Source of the DNA: Halalkalibacter nanhaiisediminis
GTDB lineage: Bacteria > Bacillota > Bacilli > Bacillales > Bacillaceae_D
NCBI RefSeq assembly: GCF_007830185.1
Contig: NZ_VLKZ01000002.1
Location: 450,397 to 514,396 of the forward strand
Direction of reading: 5' to 3'
Length of the DNA: 64,000 bases
Shown: in pieces, positions 55,476 to 64,000 of the stretch
Numbering within the stretch: position 1 is the first letter of the stretch
How the letters are laid out: every line of letters begins with the position of its first letter
The notes under the pieces: model-generated
Databases searched by the model: none
The model's input: the letters and a program-made list of their open reading frames with translations, nothing else
Told to the model about the DNA's origin: nothing
Made by a program: the position numbers and the translations under genes

Positions 55476-57207
55476 CTAATTCCGCTAGTTGTTGCTGATC
55501 ATACATTCGTTTGTACCAGCCGTTATTCTCCATAAGGGTAGAATGTGTACCCCGTTCAACAATTCGCCCTTCATCTAAAACGAGAATGAGATCCGCATGC
55601 AAAATTGCACTAAGACGATGAACTATAATAATCGTCGTTTTACCTTTACGACTTTTTCTCATTGACGAGAGAATTTTTTCTTCCGTTCTTGCATCCACAG
55701 CAGATAATGAGTCATCTAAAATGAGGATCGTTGGATCAGGTAATACAGCACGTGCAATTGAAACACGTTGCCTTTGACCACCTGAAAGTGTTACCCCTCG
55801 TTCACCCACGATCGTTTCATATCCATCCGTAAAAGAAATAATATCGTCATGAATACTAGCTAGCTTACAACTATTTATGATCTCACTCATAGACGCTTTT
55901 GGCATTGCAAAGGCCACATTATCAGCAATTGTTGCCGAAAACAAAAAATGATTCTGTGGGACATTTCCAAAAGTCGCTTTTAAATCATCTAAACGATAAT
56001 GATCAATTTGTATTCCACCTATTGTAATCTTACCGTCCATTGCATCATATTCACGCTGTAACAGGCGAATAAGCGTCGATTTCCCACTTCCAGTTTTCCC
56101 GACAATACCGAGTGTTTTGCCTTCTTCAAGTGAAAAAGAAATATCTCTAAGCGCATATTCTTTACTACCAGGATAAGCAAATGAGTTAACCTGAACCTCA
56201 ATAATCCCTTCAACCTTTTTTGCTTCTAATGCTCCTTCATCTGTAATATCTTGCTTTTCTGAAAGGAGGGTACGAATCCGATCATAAGAAGCCCTTCCTC
56301 TTTCGACAATATTAAAGAGCCAGCCAAATGCAAGCATAGGCCAAATCAACAAACCAAGGTAAATCGTAAAGCTCGTAAGCTGTCCAATCGTTAATTCCTC
56401 AGCAATTACATACCGAGCCCCAAAAACGACAGCCAAAAAATAAGAAATCCCGACAATAAGTGAAATCGTCGGATCAAACAAAGCATCTATTTTCGCAACA
56501 GCAACATTTTTCTGCACAACTTCTCTTGATTTTTCTTTGAATCGACTTATTTCATCTTCTTCCTGTCCAAAAGCCTTAGCAACTCTTACCCCAGTCACAC
56601 TCTCTTGAACATTATCATTTAGATCTGAGAATGCTGACTGTGCTAGATGGAAACGTTTATGTAAGAGAGATCCATAATAACTCGTTAAGAAAGCCATTAT
56701 TGGCATGGGAATTAAACTAATTAATGTTAATTCCCAGCTGATTGTTGCAGCCATTGTGATAATAACAAATCCACCCATTGTAATGGAGTCTACAAGTGTG
56801 AGAACTCCTTGCCCCGCTGTCATTTGCACAGCACGAATATCATTTGTTGCATGAGCCATTAAATCTCCCGTACGATAACGCTGATAAAAATGATGAGACA
56901 TCTTTGTAAAATGTTCATACAGTTGATTTCGCAAAAGTCGCGCAAGGCGAATGGATGCACCAAAAATCATAATGCGCCACACAAAGCGTAAGCCATATGT
57001 TAAAAAACCGACTCCAAGTAACAGAACTAGTGAGAAAATGAGGTTTTCTAATGTTAGTGTCTGATAGACAATATGATCAACAATGACCCCAATAATAAAA
57101 GGAGGAACAAGAGTAAATAGAGACACCGCAGCTAGTACTAAAATCCCTAAACCATATGCCGTTTTCTCTTGTTTAAAAAACCACCATAAATCTTTAAAGA
57201 CTCTCAA
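55444..57207 (-). CDS. Heterodimeric ABC exporter subunit, degenerate Walker B
   Basis: 587 residues. Membrane domain with APPF-like VPPFIIGVIVDHIV near the start, NBD with GIVGKTGSGKSTLI, canonical signature LSGGQRQRVSIAR, and Walker B ILILDDSLSAVD in which Asp replaces the catalytic Glu. The pair therefore has one full and one impaired ATP site, as in BmrCD (YheI/YheH). Likely a drug or lipid-like substrate exporter. No translation-attenuation leader recognised upstream. Confidence 0.92.
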   Translation of the reverse strand: MRVFKDLWWFFKQEKTAYGLGILVLAAVSLFTLVPPFIIGVIVDHIVYQTLTLENLIFSLVLLLGVGFLTYGLRFVWRIMIFGASIRLARLLRNQLYEHFTKMSHHFYQRYRTGDLMAHATNDIRAVQMTAGQGVLTLVDSITMGGFVIITMAATISWELTLISLIPMPIMAFLTSYYGSLLHKRFHLAQSAFSDLNDNVQESVTGVRVAKAFGQEEDEISRFKEKSREVVQKNVAVAKIDALFDPTISLIVGISYFLAVVFGARYVIAEELTIGQLTSFTIYLGLLIWPMLAFGWLFNIVERGRASYDRIRTLLSEKQDITDEGALEAKKVEGIIEVQVNSFAYPGSKEYALRDISFSLEEGKTLGIVGKTGSGKSTLIRLLQREYDAMDGKITIGGIQIDHYRLDDLKATFGNVPQNHFLFSATIADNVAFAMPKASMSEIINSCKLASIHDDIISFTDGYETIVGERGVTLSGGQRQRVSIARAVLPDPTILILDDSLSAVDARTEEKILSSMRKSRKGKTTIIIVHRLSAILHADLILVLDEGRIVERGTHSTLMENNGWYKRMYDQQQLAELVEKGGQHDAT

Positions 57208-57237
57208 TTACGTTCATCCCTCCTTGTCATTCACTTA

Positions 57238-58296
57238 CTATCTCTCGCCAAAATAATGATCAATATATGAACGAAGCTGAACTACCGCAGTATGAATATC
57301 ATCAAATTCAATGACTGTTGCATTTGTTTTATATGTGCTAGCAGCATGCGAGTATTTAGGATCATAATAATGCTCTAAAAGACGAGCAACTATCAGCTTA
57401 TAGTCTCCCTGTTCAAGCAAATCTTCCAATTCCACTTTCAAATCATGAGAAAGGTACTTCCTTATCAGTTGTAACGCTTCTTTTACTTGTTCTCCATACT
57501 TTTGTGGTTGATATGTTTGATAAATATGTTCTACCCTCGACCAAAATGGATGCTCTAGCTCAATACGTCTACCTTTTTCTTTGCCTTCTATAATAAAATC
57601 AGGTAAAACGATATGACCAATTCGTTTGCTTTCTGCCTCAATGATCAAGTAAGGAGAATCCTTGAGCTGGTGTAGCCGAGTAACTAGTTCATATTCAAAT
57701 TGTTTCTGACTCTTAGGCTCCAGCCCAATCTGACCGAACAACGACCCTCTATGTCCAGCAAGCTCCTCCAAATCCAGTACTGGATAGCCTTTTTCTTTTA
57801 GAACATGAAGTATTTCCGTCTTTCTTGTGCCTGTATGCCCAGCCACAACAAGATAATCGCGTTCTTTCGTTACTTCTTTAGCCAGGCTCTCTTGAACATT
57901 CTTTCTAAATGAGCGAATTCCACCTTCTAGCTGATAACAATCAATTCCAACTAAACCTAGTGTTCCAGTCACCGACTTACTTCGCATGCCACCACGCCAG
58001 CAATAAACTACAATTCGTTTATTCGGATTTTCCTCTTTTAATTCTTTCACTTTTTTGAAAAATACAGGTAATTTTGGTGCATAAATAGACAACCCTACCT
58101 CTATTGCTTCCTCACGGCTTTTTTGTTTATAAATGGTTCCTATTTTTGCTCGTTCTTCATTTGAGAACAAAGGGATATTAACAGCACCTGGAAGTCGATA
58201 TTCAGCAAATTCTGCTGGTGAACGAACATCGATTAATATCTCATCTTCATATATTAAATCATCAAGTGAAACCGTCTTCACATCTATGGTTGACAT
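57238..58296 (-). CDS. mnmH: tRNA 2-selenouridine synthase
   Basis: 352 residues (YbbB/SelU). Converts 2-thiouridine at wobble position 34 of Lys, Glu and Gln tRNAs to 2-selenouridine through a geranylated intermediate, using selenophosphate. N-terminal rhodanese domain with active Cys in VYCWRGGMRS (about residue 97), then a P-loop domain with GHTGTRKTEIL, DLEELAGHRGSLFG and IIEAESKRIG. The P-loop has Arg where Walker A normally has Gly. Together with selB and tRNA-Sec it shows two selenium traits in one genome. Confidence 0.94.
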   Translation of the reverse strand: MSTIDVKTVSLDDLIYEDEILIDVRSPAEFAEYRLPGAVNIPLFSNEERAKIGTIYKQKSREEAIEVGLSIYAPKLPVFFKKVKELKEENPNKRIVVYCWRGGMRSKSVTGTLGLVGIDCYQLEGGIRSFRKNVQESLAKEVTKERDYLVVAGHTGTRKTEILHVLKEKGYPVLDLEELAGHRGSLFGQIGLEPKSQKQFEYELVTRLHQLKDSPYLIIEAESKRIGHIVLPDFIIEGKEKGRRIELEHPFWSRVEHIYQTYQPQKYGEQVKEALQLIRKYLSHDLKVELEDLLEQGDYKLIVARLLEHYYDPKYSHAASTYKTNATVIEFDDIHTAVVQLRSYIDHYFGER

Positions 58297-58340
58297 TTAT
58301 CATTCGCCTCTTTCATTAGTAAGTGTAAAATATAATCAAT

Positions 58341-58380
58341 AAAACAAGCAGAAAAACACCCCAACATGTGAGGTGCTTGT
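58341..58380 (-). terminator. Terminator of yneF
   Basis: On the minus strand CACCTCACATGTTGGGGTG followed by TTTTTC, with outer ACAAGCA/TGCTTGT pairing. Confidence 0.6.
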
Positions 58381-58389
58381 CCATCCAAA

Positions 58390-58602
58390 CTATTTAGATT
58401 GCTGTTTCTGCATCGCTTTCATCATTTGGTTAATCTTTTTCTGTGATGGATTTTGTCCCATCTGCATCATCATGACACGGAGCATTTGCTCATTAATTGG
58501 TGGGTTCTTCTTCAAGTAAGACATCATTGTCTTACGCGCAATAAAGAAACCGATTGCGATACCAGCGGCAACCGCCAGTGTGTACCCTAGGATATGAATC
58601 CA
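58390..58602 (-). CDS. yneF: UPF0154 membrane protein YneF
   Basis: About 70 residues; ATG 58602 ([15 protein letters not shown]) after GGAGGACG, the usual YneF start. One membrane helix ([20 protein letters not shown]) then [22 protein letters not shown], the family signature. Function unknown, conserved in Firmicutes. Same neighbourhood (sirA-yneF) as in B. subtilis. Confidence 0.92.
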   Translation of the reverse strand, partial: WIHILGYTLAVAAGIAIGFFIARKTMMSYLKKNPPINEQMLRVMMMQMGQNPSQKKINQMMKAMQKQQSK

Positions 58603-58731
58603 CATAAGTCCAACGTCCTCCTTCGTGCTATATAAACCGATCGGGCTAACCCGAATCAACCTTAACCATTATATCGTAATGATCAGCGATTTAAAAGCAC
58701 CTATGAAAAATAACCCACTTTATACATTTGA

Positions 58732-59193
58732 CTAAACATGATTAGGACTCAAAAAGACATCATGTCTAAATGGTCTTAACCACCCGTAGCGATGCTCTTC
58801 CACTGAAATTGCAAAAAAAGTTGGTTCACACTTTCTTAGCACCTCAAAAAACATCGTTTCCACTTCAAAAGACCTTTCTCCTTCTGAGGTTATGTAAAGT
58901 GAGTCTGACGCGATCACTAACTCAGACCTAGTATCATAATTACTTAATTCAATCACATGTGTATTTTTTTTATGTTTGTATTCTGCTTTATTTGAAAAAG
59001 CCTTTTTAAGCTTTTGTTGCAAAAGTAAAGCAGGAATAGGTTTTGTAATATATTCAATTTGTTTTCGAAGTAATTCTTTTTTCGATCCAGTTGCCCTTTC
59101 ATATTCAAGAAAGAGATCAAACAGCTTTGTTTCTTGTCCGTAATAATGACGAGCTACACTCTCTTCAAATATATATAGTTCGCAATGCCTCAT
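58732..59193 (-). CDS. sirA: Sporulation inhibitor of replication SirA (YneE)
   Basis: About 153 residues starting MRHCELYIFEESVARHYYG at 59193. In B. subtilis SirA is made under Spo0A control and binds DnaA domain I to stop new rounds of replication at sporulation. The N-terminal block and the synteny (tkt-sirA-yneF) identify it; sequence elsewhere is divergent. Its presence supports a spore former. Confidence 0.88.
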   Translation of the reverse strand: MRHCELYIFEESVARHYYGQETKLFDLFLEYERATGSKKELLRKQIEYITKPIPALLLQQKLKKAFSNKAEYKHKKNTHVIELSNYDTRSELVIASDSLYITSEGERSFEVETMFFEVLRKCEPTFFAISVEEHRYGWLRPFRHDVFLSPNHV

Positions 59194-59292
59194 TATGGAC
59201 ACCCTCTCACACCAATTTACTATAAGTATACGAGAACTCTAGTAAAATGATTGTCTGAAAACGGAAAAGTTTACCACTAGTTTTGTCGAACA

Positions 59293-59380
59293 AAAAAACT
59301 GACTCAAGTGTCTTTTCCACCTACAAGCTATTTCATGCTAGTAGGTGGAAACAAACACATATACTAAGAGTCAGTTTTTT
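59293..59380 (-). terminator. Nested inverted repeat terminating tkt
   Basis: Outer arms AAAAAACTGACTC/GAGTCAGTTTTTT (13 bp) and inner arms TTTCCACCTAC/GTAGGTGGAAA (11 bp). Lies between sirA and tkt; symmetric, so it could stop both directions. Confidence 0.8.
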
Positions 59381-59392
59381 CTTGAATATTTA

Positions 59393-61390
59393 TTATTTTT
59401 GTAAGAGTGCTTTGACTTTTGCTACAACATTTGCAGCAGTAAAGCCGTACTCTTCCATCATTTTCTCATAAGGTGCTGAAGCGCCAAATTGATCAATCGC
59501 TAAGACATCACCATGGTCACCAACATATTTTGCCCAACCTAGTGATGATCCCATCTCAATACCAAGACGCGCTTTGACATTAGGAGAAATGACCTCATCC
59601 TTGTATGCTTGCGATTGCTTCTCGAAGCGATCCCAGCTTGGCATACTGATGACATCTGCAAAAATGCCATCTTTTTCTAAGATTTCTTGCGCCTCTACTG
59701 CAAGTGGTACTTCAGATCCAGATGCAAGAAGTAATACATTTGTCTCACCGGAAGATTTAGATGCAATGTATGCACCTTTTTTAACACCTTCATATGCAAG
59801 CTCTTGACTCGAATCAAGTGTTTTAAGATTTTGTCTTGTTAACACAAGTGCAGTTGGCGTATCTTTGCTTTCAAGAGCCAATTTCCAAGCAGCAACCGCT
59901 TCATTGCTGTCACCAGGACGGATAACAGAAAGACCTGGCATTGCACGAAGAGCTGCCAGCTGTTCTACAGGCTCATGTGTTGGACCATCTTCACCAACAG
60001 CAATACTGTCATGTGTAAATACATAAATAACAGGTAGCTTCATCAAAGCAGCTAAACGAATCGCTGGACGTAAGTAATCAGAGAATACGAAGAATGTTGC
60101 TCCAAATACTTTTAATCCGCCGTGTAAAGCTATACCATTTATAGCCGAGCCCATAGCAAATTCACGGACCCCAAACCATATATTACGACCTTCGTAGTGA
60201 TCACGACTAAAATCACCAAGATCCTTCATCATTGTCTTATTTGAAGATGCTAAATCAGCAGATCCACCGAACAATTGCGGTACACTTTTCGCAAATGCAT
60301 TTAACGCAGTACCAGATGATGAACGAGTAGCCTCACTTGAGCCAGCTTCATATACTGGAGCATTCGCATCCCATCCCTCTGGAAGGTCGCCACGGATCGC
60401 TACTTCAAATTGTGTTGCTAATTCTGGATATTTTTCTTTGTATTTAGAAAATTGTTCATTCCAAGCTTGCTCTTTCTTCTCGCCTTCAGCCTTTTGCGCA
60501 GCAAAGAACTCACTTACTTCATTCGGCACATGGAAATCTTCCTCAAATACCCATTTATAAGCTGATTTAGTTAGACCTACTTCTTCCTTACCAAGTGGAG
60601 CTCCGTGAGAAGCTGATTTTCCTGATTTATTTGGAGAACCGTAGCCAATTGTCGTTTTTACTTCAATTAATGTCGGACGCGCATCTTTCTTCGCCTCTTC
60701 AAGTGCATGGTTAATCTCATCTAAATCATTACCATCTTCAACACGAATCACTTGCCAGCCATATGCTTTATAACGATCTTCCACACTTTCTGAGAACGAA
60801 ATATGCAAATCACCATCAAGTGAAATATCGTTTGAATCATATAACACGATTAATCGACCTAATTTCAAGTGACCTGCAAGTGAAGCTGATTCAGCAGATA
60901 CACCCTCCATTAAATCACCGTCACCACAAATGGCATATGTATAATGGTCAACGATAGAAAAATCGTCTTTATTATATGTTGCTGCTAGGTGACGCTCTGC
61001 CATAGCCATACCAACTGCCATTGCAACACCTTGACCTAGTGGACCAGTTGTCGCTTCAACGCCAGGTGTATGGCCGTATTCAGGATGTCCTGGTGTCTTA
61101 CTTCCCCATTGACGGAAGTTTTTCAATTCATCTAAAGATAAACCATAACCAGAAAGATGCAGTAAGCTGTATAAAAGCATAGAGCCATGACCAGCTGATA
61201 AGACAAAACGGTCACGATTTGCCCACTCTGGATTTGATGGATTGTGATTCATAAATTTCGTCCAAAGACTATAAGCCATTGGTGCAGCCCCCATAGGCAT
61301 TCCTGGGTGACCTGAGTTCGCCTTTTCGATACTGTCTATTGACAGCGTACGGATCGTATTAATTGCAAGTTCGTCTATTTGTTTCGTCAT
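59393..61390 (-). CDS. tkt: Transketolase (housekeeping copy)
   Basis: 665 residues. ThDP and active-site blocks [40 protein letters not shown] and [16 protein letters not shown]. Position between sirA and ynzC is the conserved B. subtilis tkt location, so this is the housekeeping gene of the pentose phosphate pathway. Very similar to the copy in the PTS locus. Confidence 0.97.
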   Translation of the reverse strand: MTKQIDELAINTIRTLSIDSIEKANSGHPGMPMGAAPMAYSLWTKFMNHNPSNPEWANRDRFVLSAGHGSMLLYSLLHLSGYGLSLDELKNFRQWGSKTPGHPEYGHTPGVEATTGPLGQGVAMAVGMAMAERHLAATYNKDDFSIVDHYTYAICGDGDLMEGVSAESASLAGHLKLGRLIVLYDSNDISLDGDLHISFSESVEDRYKAYGWQVIRVEDGNDLDEINHALEEAKKDARPTLIEVKTTIGYGSPNKSGKSASHGAPLGKEEVGLTKSAYKWVFEEDFHVPNEVSEFFAAQKAEGEKKEQAWNEQFSKYKEKYPELATQFEVAIRGDLPEGWDANAPVYEAGSSEATRSSSGTALNAFAKSVPQLFGGSADLASSNKTMMKDLGDFSRDHYEGRNIWFGVREFAMGSAINGIALHGGLKVFGATFFVFSDYLRPAIRLAALMKLPVIYVFTHDSIAVGEDGPTHEPVEQLAALRAMPGLSVIRPGDSNEAVAAWKLALESKDTPTALVLTRQNLKTLDSSQELAYEGVKKGAYIASKSSGETNVLLLASGSEVPLAVEAQEILEKDGIFADVISMPSWDRFEKQSQAYKDEVISPNVKARLGIEMGSSLGWAKYVGDHGDVLAIDQFGASAPYEKMMEEYGFTAANVVAKVKALLQK

Positions 61391-61492
61391 GCTAAATTCC
61401 CTTCCTTCCCACTAAGTGAAACGTTGTTTTCGTTTTTAATCATATACTTTCTTGTATGTTTTCACAAGTTTTCTCGAAAAGATTATCAATAC

Positions 61493-61524
61493 AAAAAGCC
61501 CTCATCGAAGGACGAAGACTTTTT
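61493..61524 (-). terminator. Terminator of ynzC
   Basis: On the minus strand AAAGTCTTCGTCC and GAGGGCTTT-type arms followed by TTTTTG. Confidence 0.55.
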
Positions 61525-61762
61525 AATGGGCACGGTTATTTTTATTCTTTTTACTTTCTTTAAGAGCATCTGGTGTAACATCGTTTCCATTTTCATCAAC
61601 AACTGTTACAGCATGCAACTGTTGTTTAAAAGATTGACGAAAAGTTTTTATATATTCATTTCGAAGCGATTGTTGCTCGTTCGCTTCAGCTTTTGTAAGG
61701 CCTGTTGATTTAGCACGCTTTGATAATTCACTAATTCTAGCTAATTTTTCTTTAGATAGCAT
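61523..61762 (-). CDS. ynzC: DUF896 protein YnzC
   Basis: 79 residues: MLSKEKLARISELSKRAKST, LTKAEANEQQSLRNEYIKTF and VTVVDENGNDVTP are the DUF896 signature, a small helical-hairpin protein. In B. subtilis it belongs to the SOS-induced yneA-yneB-ynzC operon; the same order is seen here. Confidence 0.93.
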   Translation of the reverse strand: MLSKEKLARISELSKRAKSTGLTKAEANEQQSLRNEYIKTFRQSFKQQLHAVTVVDENGNDVTPDALKESKKNKNNRAH

Positions 61763-61857
61763 ATCCTAATCCTCCTCCATGTACCCTAGAACCATACTTT
61801 ACACGATTATAGGGGACATTTCAAACAAATAGAACTACCAGCAGAGGATCTCTCAAT

Positions 61858-62783
<926 letters not shown>

Positions 62784-62800
62784 TTTCATCACCTCGATAA

Positions 62801-62886
62801 GAATGTTTGTTCGCTTATTATGATAATAAGAACATCCGTTTGTGTCAAGGGTATTTCAGAACTAATGTTTGCATTACATATGTTCG
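62801..62886. promoter_or_regulatory. Three LexA (DinR) boxes between yneA and lexA
   Basis: Against CGAACRNRYGTTYG: CGAACAAACATTC (minus strand, 62801-62813), AGAACATCCGTTTG (62829-62842) and ATTACATATGTTCG (62873-62886). Each has one or two mismatches. The divergent lexA and yneA promoters would both be SOS controlled. Confidence 0.8.
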
Positions 62887-62932
62887 CATGGTACAATTTA
62901 GTCAATAAGGAAAGGTAAGTGAGGTGACATGT

Positions 62933-63556
62933 ATGTCAAAGCTATCAAAACGTCAAGTAGAAATACTAGATTTTATTAAAGTCGAGGTAAAGAAAAAAGG
63001 ATATCCACCGTCTGTTCGAGAAATCGGTGAAGCTGTTGGACTCGCTTCAAGCTCAACCGTTCATGGGCATCTCTCTCGGTTAGAGAAAAAAGGGTTTATT
63101 CGCAGAGACCCAACAAAACCTAGAGCAATTGAAGTTTTAGATTTAGAAAGTGAAACGACTCCGAATCCAGATAAGAAGACTACGTACGTGCCAATTATCG
63201 GTAAAGTTACTGCTGGGGTACCAATAACTGCAATTGAAAATGTCGAGGACTATTTGCCTCTTCCAGAACATCTTGTGTCAAACGAGCAGACGTATGTACT
63301 TGTTATTCAAGGAGAAAGTATGATCGAGGCAGGTATTTTTGACGGTGATATGGTTATTGTTCGCCAACAACAAACGGCTAATAATGGAGATATTATTGTC
63401 GCGATGACAGAAGATAACGAAGCGACAGTGAAGCGTTTCTTCCGTGAGAAAGATTACATTCGTCTCCAACCAGAGAACTCAACAATGGATCCGATTTTAT
63501 TAAAAGATGTTACCGTTCTTGGTAAAGTTGTTGGTGTTTTTAGAACAATTCATTAA
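62933..63556 (+). CDS. lexA: SOS repressor LexA
   Basis: About 207 residues. Winged helix ([37 protein letters not shown]), self-cleavage Ala-Gly in [11 protein letters not shown], catalytic Ser in [11 protein letters not shown] and Lys in EATVKRFF. The ATG at 62933 follows GTGAGGTGAC and gives the B. subtilis length; a GTG 9 nt upstream is also in frame. RecA-stimulated autocleavage induces the yneA operon. Confidence 0.96.
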   Translation: MSKLSKRQVEILDFIKVEVKKKGYPPSVREIGEAVGLASSSTVHGHLSRLEKKGFIRRDPTKPRAIEVLDLESETTPNPDKKTTYVPIIGKVTAGVPITAIENVEDYLPLPEHLVSNEQTYVLVIQGESMIEAGIFDGDMVIVRQQQTANNGDIIVAMTEDNEATVKRFFREKDYIRLQPENSTMDPILLKDVTVLGKVVGVFRTIH

Positions 63557-63596
63557 TCTTTCACGTTACAATCTAGCTTTTTATGATCACCAATAA

Positions 63597-63624
63597 AACG
63601 CCTGGCTTTTGCTTGGCGTTTTTA
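63597..63624 (+). terminator. Terminator of lexA
   Basis: AACGCC and GGCGTT arms with a T5 tail. Confidence 0.75.
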
Positions 63625-63639
63625 CTTGGCTTTATACTA

Positions 63640-64000
63640 ATAAAACAAATCAAAACCACCAGTGTGAACTGGTGGTTTGTTCTGCGGCTGAAAGCCTCTC
63701 TTACCGGCCTTGGCCTTAAAGGCCCACTGAAAGGGTTTCCCGTCTGCACCACATTCACTCACTAATTCTAAAGAATTTCCTTATTTCTTCTTATTTTTCT
63801 CACCAGTAAAAGGGTCATGTTCTTCGAATAATGTTAACTGATCACCCATGTAGTCTTCTCTCAGCTGATTCTTAATATATTCTTGTATTTGTTTCTTATT
63901 TCTGCCTACTGTATCGACATAGAATCCCCGGCACCAGAACTTCCGGTTCCCATATCGATACTTCAAATTGGCATGTCGATCAAATATCATGAGACTACTT
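63640..64000 (-). mobile_element. IS200-type insertion sequence, partial
   Basis: An IS200/IS605-family element running off the right edge. The tnpA gene reads leftward. Downstream lies a subterminal hairpin AACCACCAGT/ACTGGTGGTT (63654-63677, GTGA loop) of the kind TnpA binds. A second palindrome GGCCTT...AAGGCC is near 63703-63722. The exact left boundary is not determined. Confidence 0.75.
63781..64000 (-). CDS. tnpA: IS200-type transposase TnpA, C-terminal part
   Basis: The visible end of a ~130-150 residue Y1 transposase: SSLMIFDRHANLKYRYGNR, then FWCRGFYVDTVGRNKKQIQ with the catalytic Tyr, QEYIKNQLREDYMGDQLTLF and DPFTGEKNK. The HUH metal motif and the start lie beyond the window. Single-strand transposition using peel-and-paste is expected for the family. 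Confidence 0.9.
   Translation of the reverse strand, partial: SSLMIFDRHANLKYRYGNRKFWCRGFYVDTVGRNKKQIQEYIKNQLREDYMGDQLTLFEEHDPFTGEKNKKK

Overview
The window comes from a low-GC, Gram-positive, spore-forming member of the Bacillaceae. Evidence is the lexA-yneA-yneB-ynzC-tkt-sirA-yneF order at the right end, sporulation-type sensor kinases, a SirA homologue, FabH/FabF with a FapR-like operator, and AGGAGG ribosome binding sites. The Glu/Asp-rich secreted lipoproteins and the acidic penicillin-binding-protein tail would fit an alkaliphile or halophile, but that is inference. The genome is a selenium user: it has selB and a selenocysteine tRNA at about 3.4-5.6 kb, and mnmH (tRNA 2-selenouridine synthase) at 57-58 kb.

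Layout. 1-2.3 kb: phosphonate-type ABC importer phnD-phnE-phnC (phnC cut by the window edge). 2.4-5.6 kb: a glycosyltransferase overlapping selB, with tRNA-Sec divergent from selB. 5.6-40.2 kb: a probable integrative island at the 3' end of tRNA-Sec. It starts with a tyrosine integrase broken by an in-frame TAA and an excisionase-like gene. It ends at 40181-40215, where a decayed copy of the last ~36 nt of tRNA-Sec lies, as expected for the displaced original tRNA end.

Inside the candidate island are McrBC and a MerR-HTH/Mrr fusion (both type IV restriction), a holin-like toxin peptide, a phage lysis pair, many gene remains (DUF1259, SRAP plus IS3, a secreted-protein remnant, SelO, a phosphofructokinase relative), a NUDIX hydrolase, a polyol-phosphate PTS locus, a TctCBA transporter, an acyl-CoA ligase, a CarD-family regulator and a cold-shock gene. 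The PTS locus (15.5-27 kb) matches in gene content the D-arabitol locus of Listeria monocytogenes: PRD regulator, galactitol-type IIA/IIB/IIC, two zinc dehydrogenases, RpiB and transketolase. Here it also has its own HPr, an orphan IIB and an unrecognised 52-residue membrane peptide. The expected route is uptake and phosphorylation of a pentitol, oxidation to a pentulose 5-phosphate, then the pentose phosphate pathway.

40.2-64 kb looks like core chromosome: class A penicillin-binding protein with a low-complexity tail, fabF-fabH, two sensor kinases, alanine dehydrogenase, DUF2621 and CcdC-like proteins, a heterodimeric ABC exporter, mnmH, yneF, sirA, a second transketolase, ynzC, yneB, yneA and lexA with three LexA-box-like sites. 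The window ends inside an IS200-type element.

All assignments are from reading the sequence and remembered family features; no search was run. The strongest points for follow-up are the tRNA-Sec island and its decayed attachment site, the SenB-like glycosyltransferase fused by overlap to selB, the MerR-Mrr fusion, the toxin peptide with flanking hairpins, and the small PTS-associated membrane peptide.
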